DNA of 64,000 bases, taken from the NCBI GenBank assembly GCA_965263215.1, contig OZ253663.1, positions 1,612,001 through 1,676,000 of the forward strand. Reading direction: 5' to 3'. Source of the stretch: UBA1672 sp965263215. Its GTDB lineage: Bacteria; Pseudomonadota; Alphaproteobacteria; Micavibrionales; Micavibrionaceae. Below the pieces are notes generated by a model. That model did no database searches. It was not told the origin of the DNA and saw nothing but the letters and a program-made list of their open reading frames with translations. This document shows positions 28,244-35,307 of the stretch, piece after piece. Numbering within the stretch: the first letter of the stretch is position 1; each line of letters opens with the position of its first letter. Made by a program: the position numbers and the translations under genes.

Positions 28244-30393
28244 GGTGTATCCCCTTCCACTATAATATCAGGAACAGTCACAGTCGGCATGTCAGCAGGC
28301 ATATAAAATGAAGGGTCAGCCTTAAGCACAAACCATGAAATAATACAGATTAAGCTGATAATCATGACAAGCGCATATTGGTAGACATAACCACTTTGGA
28401 ATTTCGATATATTTTGAGCGAGCCGCGCTGAGAACCCAGCAAAACCGTCAGGCCCAACTTTATCAATAACGTTTTTATCACCATTCGAAAATACGCGCCC
28501 CAATAAGAATGTAGGTTTAACAAAAATCATGGCGTAAATCTGATCAAAGAACCATTTATTGAAGAACAAGCTATGTAAAGGCTTGAACAAACGAACAAAA
28601 ACTCCGGAAGAACCTGGTTTAACCATGTAAATCAAATACGCGCACAATATGCCCAACAAACCAACAACAAGCGGCAACTTTTTGACCCAGAAAGGAACAG
28701 AGTGTGCAGCTTCAACTGTATCGTTTTGCGGTAGTACGAATAAAGCCTCATGCCAGAAATAATCGCGAGACCAAAGGTTCAGCATAGGCTTATCTTTCAC
28801 GCGGTGACTTTCCTCATCATCATGATGTTCATCATCACCTGCGGCGGGTTCTACGTCATGCGTTTCTGTAACCGTAGAACTTCCATGATGCGTGTTGTCA
28901 TGATGGCTGTAGGCTGAACCGACAAAACCACCATAGAATATGCTACCTGCCATAATAGCGCCTGTTGCTAAAACAAGAAGTGGCATCATCATAACAGAGG
29001 GCGATTCATGGACGTGGCTCATCACTTTTTCACTCGCACGTGGTTTACCGTGGAATGTCATAATGATCAGACGCCAACTATAGAATGCGGTCATAAATGC
29101 CGCAGCTATACCCATCCAATAAGCATAATGTCCAAACCATGAATGGTCTGCCCATGCGGCCTCAAGGACAATATCTTTAGAGAAATAACCGGCAAACGGC
29201 CATACACCAGCCAATGCCAATGATCCGATCCACATCATCGCGTAGGTCATAGGGATTTTCTTCCAGATACCGCCCATATTACGCATATCTTGTTCATTGG
29301 ACATAGCGTGAATAACAGAACCAGCACCAAGGAACAGCAGAGCCTTAAAGAATGCGTGTGTCATCAGATGGAAAATCGCGGCGGAATAAGCCGACACACC
29401 AAGCGCAAAGAACATATAGCCAAGCTGGCTCATCGTTGAATACGCAATGACGCGCTTAATATCAAACTGTGTCATACCGATTGTGGCGGCTACGAATGCT
29501 GTGGTTGCGCCAAATACAGTCACAACCATTAGTGCAATGGGGGCAAATTCGAAAATTGGTGAAAAACGTGCAACAAGGAAAACACCAGCGGTTACCATCG
29601 TTGCCGCATGGATAAGTGCGGAAACAGGTGTTGGCCCTTCCATCGCATCAGGAAGCCACGTATGCAAACCAAGTTGCGCAGACTTACCGACAGCGCCCGT
29701 AAATAAGAGTAAACAGATCACGGTTAAAGCATGAAAGTCGAAGCCTATAAAATTGATGGTGGCTTCTGCATATTGCTCAGGATTACTGAATATTTGTGCG
29801 AATTCGATCGTACCAAATACAACAAATGTTGCCATGATACCCAAGGCCAAACCAAAGTCACCTACACGGTTTACGATAAACGCTTTTTGAGCGGCAGCAT
29901 TAGCAGAGTGTTTATGGTTCCAAAACCCAATCAACAAGTATGAAGCAACACCAACCCCTTCCCAACCAAAAAATAGCTGCAGTAGGTTATCTGCCGTAAC
30001 AAGCATAAGCATCGCGAATGTGAACAAGCTCAAATAAGCCATAAACCGTGCTTTATGCTCATCATGGCTCATATAACCGATCGAGTATACGTGAACACAA
30101 GCAGAAACAATATTCACAACGCACATCATCACAACGCTGAGCTGATCAATCTTTAAAGCCCACTGAACATTGAAATCACCGGATGTTATCCATGAAACCA
30201 ATACCGTTGTATAAGCACCATCGACCATATTTGGCGTAAGAATAACATTGAAAAACAACGAAATAGAGACAATAGCAGCGAGTATAACGCCGACACAGGT
30301 TACAAATTGCGCACCTTTATCTCCAATTTGTTTGCCGAACAGTCCTGCAATTAAGAAAGCAAACAGCGGCGGGAAAACAGCGAGTAATTCCAT
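28240..30393 (-). CDS. nuoL: NADH-quinone oxidoreductase subunit L, with His/Asp-rich loop
   Basis: Largest antiporter-like subunit of complex I, carrying the long lateral helix. The 717 residues include FFGWEGVGVASYLLIGFW, LGLHTWLPDAMEGPTPVSAL and VIAYSTMSQLGYMFFALG. Between about residues 490 and 535 there is a hydrophilic insertion packed with His, Asp and Glu (for example HHDNTHH and DDEHHDDEESH). It lies in a loop late in the protein and its length varies in the family. The gene starts 6 bp after nuoK and overlaps nuoM by 4 bp. Confidence 0.97.
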   Translation of the reverse strand: MELLAVFPPLFAFLIAGLFGKQIGDKGAQFVTCVGVILAAIVSISLFFNVILTPNMVDGAYTTVLVSWITSGDFNVQWALKIDQLSVVMMCVVNIVSACVHVYSIGYMSHDEHKARFMAYLSLFTFAMLMLVTADNLLQLFFGWEGVGVASYLLIGFWNHKHSANAAAQKAFIVNRVGDFGLALGIMATFVVFGTIEFAQIFSNPEQYAEATINFIGFDFHALTVICLLLFTGAVGKSAQLGLHTWLPDAMEGPTPVSALIHAATMVTAGVFLVARFSPIFEFAPIALMVVTVFGATTAFVAATIGMTQFDIKRVIAYSTMSQLGYMFFALGVSAYSAAIFHLMTHAFFKALLFLGAGSVIHAMSNEQDMRNMGGIWKKIPMTYAMMWIGSLALAGVWPFAGYFSKDIVLEAAWADHSWFGHYAYWMGIAAAFMTAFYSWRLIIMTFHGKPRASEKVMSHVHESPSVMMMPLLVLATGAIMAGSIFYGGFVGSAYSHHDNTHHGSSTVTETHDVEPAAGDDEHHDDEESHRVKDKPMLNLWSRDYFWHEALFVLPQNDTVEAAHSVPFWVKKLPLVVGLLGILCAYLIYMVKPGSSGVFVRLFKPLHSLFFNKWFFDQIYAMIFVKPTFLLGRVFSNGDKNVIDKVGPDGFAGFSARLAQNISKFQSGYVYQYALVMIISLICIISWFVLKADPSFYMPADMPTVTVPDIIVEGDTP

Positions 30394-30399
30394 TTTTGA

Positions 30400-30720
30400 T
30401 TACCTCCCCATTTCCGATAAGTCTTCAACATCAATCGAACCTTTATTGCGAAAGAAGACAACCAAAATAGCAAGGCCGATCGCGGCTTCTGCTGCGGCCA
30501 CAGTCAATGTGAACATCACAAATATTTGACCTGTAAGATCATGAAGATAGGCCGAAAACGTAACGAAGTTAATGTTCACAGCCAGAAGCATTAATTCAAC
30601 GGACATTAGAATGACAATGACATTCTTCCTGTTCAGGAATATGCCAAACACACCTATTGTAAATAACAAGCCGGCGAGGACTAAAAAATGCTCCATTCCG
30701 ATGATGTCTACATTTTCCAT
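30400..30720 (-). CDS. nuoK: NADH-quinone oxidoreductase subunit K
   Basis: Small membrane subunit of complex I with three helices. The 106 residues include the conserved GIFLNRKNVIVILMSVELML with the membrane glutamate of the E-channel, and AAAEAAIGLAILVVFFR with the second glutamate. The chosen ATG at 30720 has AGGG about 9 nt upstream; an ATG at 30696 would give the more usual shorter form. It lies 3 bp after nuoJ. Confidence 0.96.
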   Translation of the reverse strand: MENVDIIGMEHFLVLAGLLFTIGVFGIFLNRKNVIVILMSVELMLLAVNINFVTFSAYLHDLTGQIFVMFTLTVAAAEAAIGLAILVVFFRNKGSIDVEDLSEMGR

Positions 30721-30723
30721 TGA

Positions 30724-31338
30724 TTATATCCCTGTCCCAGACGTTACTTTTTTAATCTCAAGAACATCTTCAGGTTTGCGTGATTGTTGATCAGACACTT
30801 TTTGCTTCCGCACGCCCGGGCGTGTCCGGTGTGTAAGAACAATGGCGCCAATCATCGCAATAAATAAAATAAGCCCTGCCATTTGGAACGGGAAGACATA
30901 ATCCGTATAGAGAACAAGGCCAATGGCTTCTGAATTTGGTGTCTCGGCTGTATTATCTATCGCTTGAGCAAGATTTTCTTGTACGTTCGGTGCAAATTGC
31001 CAGTAAGTGTAGACCGTCGCTAATTCGAATAAAAGAATACCACCGGTAATGATACCAATGGGTACATATTGCATGGCCCCTTTTCGAAGGTCTGTAAAAT
31101 TAATATCGAGCATCATGACTACAAATAGGAATAAAACGGCAACGGCACCAACATAAACAATCACCATAATCATAGCGATAAATTCAGCACCTAAAAGCAC
31201 GAAAAGTCCGGCCGAATTAAAAAAGGCCAGAATCAAAAAAAGCACAGAGTGTACGGGATTTCGTGCCGTAATAACCATTAAAGCACTAAAAACTAGAATA
31301 CCCGCAAATAGATAAAAGGCGAATGCCTGAACGATCAT
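30724..31338 (-). CDS. nuoJ: NADH-quinone oxidoreductase subunit J
   Basis: Membrane subunit of complex I with five helices. The 204 residues carry NPVHSVLFLILAFFNSAGLF, GAEFIAMIMVIVYVGAVAVL (pi-bulge helix region) and LFVVMMLDINF. The C-terminal 35 residues are hydrophilic. It is the first gene of the nuoJKLMN block; upstream lies a 127-bp gap and then an unrelated gene, so the block has been separated from nuoI. Confidence 0.96.
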   Translation of the reverse strand: MIVQAFAFYLFAGILVFSALMVITARNPVHSVLFLILAFFNSAGLFVLLGAEFIAMIMVIVYVGAVAVLFLFVVMMLDINFTDLRKGAMQYVPIGIITGGILLFELATVYTYWQFAPNVQENLAQAIDNTAETPNSEAIGLVLYTDYVFPFQMAGLILFIAMIGAIVLTHRTRPGVRKQKVSDQQSRKPEDVLEIKKVTSGTGI

Positions 31339-31403
31339 TGATTGTCTCTATCGTTTATTTGTATCTTTTCTAATATTTTCTGATACATACCGCAAGGCGT
31401 GAA

Positions 31404-31439
31404 ATGAAAAAACACGGAATTATTTTAGTGTTATTTCAT
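31404..31439 (-). terminator. Imperfect 12-bp inverted repeat downstream of the 31466-32215 gene
   Basis: ATGAAAAAACAC and GTGTTATTTCAT pair over 12 bases with one mismatch and a 12-nt loop. On the minus strand the distal arm runs into six T residues, so the 5-bp AACAC/GTGTT core could act as a weak terminator between the orphan gene and nuoJ. It is AT-rich, so the call is tentative. Confidence 0.35.
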
Positions 31440-31465
31440 CATTGTGAATAAACGGAGTTTCTTCA

Positions 31466-32215
31466 TTAGCCTAGGGAGGGAGGGTCTTCGCCAATGACTA
31501 TACCATGTTCTGTCCGAAATTTTTCCGGTAGGTCAGCTTTATCTTCATCGGAAAGGTCATGAAAGTAAGAGATATCGGGGTGCGAGATAATCATACGCAC
31601 AAAAGTTCGGCCATTCGTGTATGTGTCAGCACCTTGAACATGATATGTGTCTTGCGTCCCTTTTCTTAATTCAAAAGGCTGAGCTTGATTAAGTAGCCCC
31701 TCTTCCATAATTACTTCAGGCTTCATACGGTTTAATGTATCTTCAGGATTCTTTACATAGGCTGCCTGCGTCATTGTACCTTCTTTGTTTGAGATAAAAT
31801 AAATCTGATCATCAGTAACGGAATTATTAGTTCGTGGTGGGTCAATATGGACTGTACGCTGCGGGCTTCTATCCATGAGGGTTTGCCGATATGTAAACAA
31901 CATTGAGGCATGTTTGAAAAATGGATTATTCTGTTCTTGATCTTCTACAATCGTGTCAACCACCTCTTGAAGATGCTTATAGCCTTCAGGCAGGTTCGCT
32001 TCTGATGATCCCGGCTTTTTTATTTTTGTATCAGATGCTGGTGGCGGTATATCATCGCCTCGCATGAGGCGTTCATAATTATCTGTATCGCTTATAAAAC
32101 CAACGTGTTTTGACGGTTCGCCATAAGGGTGCTTACCCTCGGCGACACTGGCAATGTCTTCTGTAGATGGTGTAATGGATTGTATCCATGTTTTATATAA
32201 GCTAATTTCCTGCAT
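31466..32215 (-). CDS. Uncharacterised protein with spaced HxD and H...R residues
   Basis: Not recognised. The 249-residue protein has no signal peptide or membrane helix. The first 100 residues are hydrophilic. The C-terminal half is beta-like and contains His123-x-Asp125 (TVHIDPP), His192 (DTYHVQG) and Arg207 (GRTFVR), 15 residues after His192. This is the spacing of iron and 2-oxoglutarate ligands in some double-stranded beta-helix dioxygenases. That reading is inference from four residues and needs a profile or structure search. It lies between nuoI and nuoJ, divergent from a small plus-strand gene. A protein with similar spaced residues occurs at 41230-41967, at the other nuo break. Confidence 0.6.
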   Translation of the reverse strand: MQEISLYKTWIQSITPSTEDIASVAEGKHPYGEPSKHVGFISDTDNYERLMRGDDIPPPASDTKIKKPGSSEANLPEGYKHLQEVVDTIVEDQEQNNPFFKHASMLFTYRQTLMDRSPQRTVHIDPPRTNNSVTDDQIYFISNKEGTMTQAAYVKNPEDTLNRMKPEVIMEEGLLNQAQPFELRKGTQDTYHVQGADTYTNGRTFVRMIISHPDISYFHDLSDEDKADLPEKFRTEHGIVIGEDPPSLG

Positions 32216-32251
32216 GCTAACCTATTTTTTCATAATATATTCTAACGTATA

Positions 32252-32285
32252 AAGTAATAAATTTGCAAAGGCGAATTTATTACTT
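32252..32285. repeat. Perfect 12-bp AT-rich inverted repeat between divergent genes
   Basis: AAGTAATAAATT and AATTTATTACTT form a perfect inverted repeat with a 10-nt spacer in the 116-bp region between the divergent genes at 32215 (minus) and 32332 (plus). It overlaps the candidate promoter of the plus-strand gene, as an operator would. No GC-rich stem or U-run is present, so it is not a terminator. A DNA-binding role is inferred. Confidence 0.5.
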
Positions 32286-32290
32286 ATATA
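32263..32290 (+). promoter_or_regulatory. Candidate promoter for the small gene at 32332
   Basis: TTGCAA and TATATA are separated by 16 nt, about 40 nt upstream of the ATG. The -35 box falls at the end of the left arm of the inverted repeat, and the right arm lies between the two boxes. The match is plausible only. Confidence 0.3.
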
Positions 32291-32331
32291 GTGTTTGTAA
32301 TAATACCAATGATTAACTGGAGTACAATAAA

Positions 32332-32643
32332 ATGCCGGATGGTGAATTTTTTTCGCGGGACACAGGGTATAGATTTTCTGAAAAAGACAGTGGGATCACA
32401 TTAACGCAAGATAACGACAATGGTTATATTCTCGATGTTGCGTTTATCAAAGCTGGTGAACGTGATCAGGTTTTTACACTTCAGGAATTTGAAGATTTAG
32501 AGCGTAAGCCGAACGATACACTCATTATGTTTGAAATATCCCAAACAGAACTTAATCGAGCGAGAGCATACCTTGATAAAAGCATTCAGCTAGATGAGAA
32601 CCGTATGCTTGAACAGCACGTTGGTGACGAATTTTCTCTTTAA
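32332..32643 (+). CDS. Small uncharacterised protein
   Basis: Function unknown. The 103-residue acidic protein (MPDGEFFSRDTGYRFSEK at the start) has no signal peptide, membrane helix or motif I recognise; the second half looks helical with many Glu, Leu and Arg. A GGAG motif lies about 11 nt before the ATG. It is the only plus-strand gene in this part of the nuo region and has its own AT-rich upstream region with an inverted repeat. It ends 7 bp from the end of the convergent gene at 32651. Confidence 0.6.
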   Translation: MPDGEFFSRDTGYRFSEKDSGITLTQDNDNGYILDVAFIKAGERDQVFTLQEFEDLERKPNDTLIMFEISQTELNRARAYLDKSIQLDENRMLEQHVGDEFSL

Positions 32644-32650
32644 AATTATT

Positions 32651-33259
32651 TTACAATAGTTTTAATTTTTCTACATAAAACAGCTCACACGCACCCTTGC
32701 CTGTGTCTGCTCTTGTGCGAGAACTCTTCCAATGCCACCCATTCGTTGAGCTAGCATCAACAAGGTAGCCTTGCATCCGTACGACATTACCTTTTTTGAC
32801 TTTATTTAGAGTTTTTTGAACACTGTCATTGGCGGGAATGATATGCATATTTGCACTGTTTAATTCAATCTGGCGATGCGCAATCGAAGGGCTGTTGTAA
32901 TAACGGAAGTAATAAAATCGGTTACTTTGTGTGATTTTTATAAGATCAAGTGTTGCAGGGTTAGACATTGGCCCCCACCCTAATGCTAAATCAACAGGCG
33001 ATAACTTACTTTCTCTATCCATACTGTAATTTTTTTTAGAAAGTACGAGTGCTTGAATATTGAAATGGTTATGCAAGCTCAGTTTGTGACCATTGACTAT
33101 TTTTGTCTTGAGCGTTTTGATAGGCGCTTGCTGAGGCGCTTCTGGCGCATGCCTTCTCGCATCTAGTTTATTAAAGGAGCCGGAAAATAATGGAATTGAA
33201 TAGCCATGTTGCCAAACTATAACTCCAAGGAGCAAACAAAGAAGGAAAACTATTCGCAT
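32651..33259 (-). CDS. Conserved membrane-anchored or exported protein of unknown function
   Basis: No known function. The 202-residue protein begins with one hydrophobic segment (about 3-18, signal anchor or signal peptide). It then carries a conserved-looking domain containing LSPVDLALGWGPMS (86-99), HIIPAND (139-145), GYLVDA (164-169), GWHWKSSRTR (174-183) and DTGKGACE (185-192). I have the impression this motif set recurs in uncharacterised proteins of Alpha- and Gammaproteobacteria. It lies 5 bp downstream of nuoI on the same strand, so it is probably transcribed with nuoGHI. Confidence 0.7.
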   Translation of the reverse strand: MRIVFLLCLLLGVIVWQHGYSIPLFSGSFNKLDARRHAPEAPQQAPIKTLKTKIVNGHKLSLHNHFNIQALVLSKKNYSMDRESKLSPVDLALGWGPMSNPATLDLIKITQSNRFYYFRYYNSPSIAHRQIELNSANMHIIPANDSVQKTLNKVKKGNVVRMQGYLVDASSTNGWHWKSSRTRADTGKGACELFYVEKLKLL

Positions 33260-33264
33260 AACTG

Positions 33265-33747
33265 CTAGCGATAAGGTGCATCGGTGACAATGTTAGCGGC
33301 AAGTTGCGCTTCCCATATATCACCATTTTCAAGGAGCTTTTCCTTGTTATAGTATAGCTCTTCCCGCGTTTCGGTTGAGAACTCGAAATTAGGCCCTTCA
33401 ACAATAGCATCAACTGGGCAGGCTTCCTGACAAAGGCCGCAATAAATACATTTTGTCATATCGATATCGTATTTTGTTGTGCGGCGTGAACCGTCATCAC
33501 GTGGCTCAGCTTCGATTGTGATTGCAAGCGCAGGACAAATGGCTTCACAAAGTTTACAGGCGATGCAACGTTCTTCCCCGTTCGGATAACGACGTAAGGC
33601 ATGCTCCCCTCGGAATCGCGGAGATATCGGCCCCTTTTCATACGGATAATTGATCGTAACACGCGGTACAAAGAACATATACTTAAGGGTTAGCAAAAAC
33701 CCTTTTACTATTTCGGTTAGAAAAAATGATCGTGCTAATCCGTCCAT
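33265..33747 (-). CDS. nuoI: NADH-quinone oxidoreductase subunit I
   Basis: Ferredoxin-like subunit of the connecting arm that carries clusters N6a and N6b. The 160 residues contain two 4Fe-4S motifs, CIACKLCEAICP and CIYCGLCQEACP, and the conserved FRGEHALRRYPNGEERC. Length is normal. It follows nuoH with no gap. Confidence 0.97.
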   Translation of the reverse strand: MDGLARSFFLTEIVKGFLLTLKYMFFVPRVTINYPYEKGPISPRFRGEHALRRYPNGEERCIACKLCEAICPALAITIEAEPRDDGSRRTTKYDIDMTKCIYCGLCQEACPVDAIVEGPNFEFSTETREELYYNKEKLLENGDIWEAQLAANIVTDAPYR

Positions 33748-34899
33748 TTATTGCTGCTCTTCCTTTGGTTTGCCTTCAAAAGACTTCTCAAATAACGATT
33801 CAACTTCTTTTTCAGTTTCAATAACAGTTTTTTCGATAACAATGGCGGCATCTATTAATGGATTGTCAGCCACAGTTTGTCCAGGCAAAGCCTTAAACGT
33901 CATAAGTGTGCCCGCCATAAATACAAGCCACACTAACGTAAACGGCAAGAATACTTTCCATCCCAACCGCATAAGTTGATCATAACGGAAACGCGGCAAT
34001 GTCGCTCGTGACCAAATGAAGAAGAACAATACAAGAGCCGTTTTTAATGCAAACCATATAATACCCGGAACGAAGGCCAAAGCAGTAATACCAAATGGCG
34101 GCAACCATCCACCAAGGAATAAAATCACTGTTATTGCGCTCATCAAAATCATGTTTGCGTATTCACCGAGGAAGAAAAGCGCAAAAGTCATGGCAGAATA
34201 TTCAACCATAAAACCACCTGTGATTTCCGACTCGCCTTCTGGTAAGTCAAATGGCGCGCGGTTGGTTTCCGCCAAAATAGATATCAAAAACACAACCAAC
34301 ATAGGAAATAACATAACCTGAATCCATACTGGTCTTGGTGCTAAAACTATTTCCTGTAAGTTAAGTGACCCTGTGACGAGTAACACACAGACAATGATCA
34401 ACCCCATAGAGACTTCGTAGGACACCATCTGTGAAGCAGAACGGAGCGCACCCAAGAAAGCATAGCGAGAGTTTGATGCCCAGCCAGCCATAATCACGCC
34501 GTAAACGCCCATGGATGAAATTGCGAATAAATATAGAATTCCGACATTCAAATTCGCCAGAACCCACCCCTTATCAAAGGGAATAACTACCCATGCCACC
34601 AAAGACAGTGCAAAGAGGATCATCGGTGCGAGTAAAAATACGACACGGTGCGCTTGCGATGGGATAATTGTTTCTTTTGAGAATAACTTTACACCATCTG
34701 CAATCGGTTGCAGTAATCCAAAGGGGCCAACGGTCATAGGGCCTTGTCTGCGTTGCATCGCACCCATAACTTTACGTTCAGCGTAAGTTAGATACGCCAC
34801 CGCTAGTAGAACTCCTACAACAACCACAACGGTATAAACCACCGTACGGAAGAGCCAAAAGCTCCATGGGTTCGCAAAAAATTCGCTTAAGATTTCCAT
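33748..34899 (-). CDS. nuoH: NADH-quinone oxidoreductase subunit H, long C-terminus
   Basis: Membrane subunit forming the quinone site at the junction of the two arms of complex I. The 383 residues contain AERKVMGAMQRRQGPMTVGP, AETNRAPFDLPEGESEITGG and RATLPRFRYDQLMRLGWK, all hallmark segments. Typical lengths are 325-345; the extra 40 residues are an acidic, charged tail after the last helix (roughly 340-383, ending GKPKEEQQ). The gene abuts the MazG-like gene and nuoI. Confidence 0.97.
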   Translation of the reverse strand: MEILSEFFANPWSFWLFRTVVYTVVVVVGVLLAVAYLTYAERKVMGAMQRRQGPMTVGPFGLLQPIADGVKLFSKETIIPSQAHRVVFLLAPMILFALSLVAWVVIPFDKGWVLANLNVGILYLFAISSMGVYGVIMAGWASNSRYAFLGALRSASQMVSYEVSMGLIIVCVLLVTGSLNLQEIVLAPRPVWIQVMLFPMLVVFLISILAETNRAPFDLPEGESEITGGFMVEYSAMTFALFFLGEYANMILMSAITVILFLGGWLPPFGITALAFVPGIIWFALKTALVLFFFIWSRATLPRFRYDQLMRLGWKVFLPFTLVWLVFMAGTLMTFKALPGQTVADNPLIDAAIVIEKTVIETEKEVESLFEKSFEGKPKEEQQ

Positions 34900-35307
34900 C
34901 TATGCGGCGTCCTTTTTGTTTTTTACAAATTGTGTGATGTCCGGCTTGAAATAATCAGGCCCCTTTAAAACCTTACCATCAGATTCACGGCGAATTGGTT
35001 TACCATCTGCACCAAGCTTACTCATGTTAGAACGATGCACTTCATTGAAGGCTTGCTCTTTAACATGCTGTAAACCGAAGGATAAAAACGCACCATCAAG
35101 AACATATTGCAGATCAATCAGCGCATCGAGCGTTTCAACCAAGTCACCCTGCTCCAACGCTTCTTTTAGCTCATCCAATTCTTCGGCGAGAAGATTAATA
35201 CGAAGCGCATTCGTTTTTTCATCAGCGATATTTGGCGTTTCCAAAACCGGAAGGCCATACGTTTCGTGAAATTCCTGAACTTGATCGAGAGTAGATTTCT
35301 TGCTCAT
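34900..35307 (-). CDS. MazG-like nucleotide pyrophosphohydrolase
   Basis: Probable all-alpha NTP pyrophosphohydrolase (MazG/PRA-PH fold); the substrate is unknown. In the 135 residues the metal-binding pattern is E43-x-x-E46 (AEELDELKEA) and E58-x-x-D61 (GDLVETLDALIDLQYV). The C-terminal segment SNMSKLGADGKPI followed by KVLKGPDYFKPDI is typical of small bacterial and phage members. The gene lies inside the complex I operon: its start overlaps the nuoG stop by 1 bp (TAATG), and nuoH begins right after its stop. Translational coupling to nuoG is likely. A link to NADH metabolism is only suggested by position. Confidence 0.85.
   Translation of the reverse strand: MSKKSTLDQVQEFHETYGLPVLETPNIADEKTNALRINLLAEELDELKEALEQGDLVETLDALIDLQYVLDGAFLSFGLQHVKEQAFNEVHRSNMSKLGADGKPIRRESDGKVLKGPDYFKPDITQFVKNKKDAA

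Noticed and set aside
31466..33259. The three-gene insert between nuoI and nuoJ as a mobile element or toxin-antitoxin system
   Set aside because: No recombinase, terminal repeats or target duplication, and the small plus-strand protein does not pair with a neighbour in toxin-antitoxin fashion.
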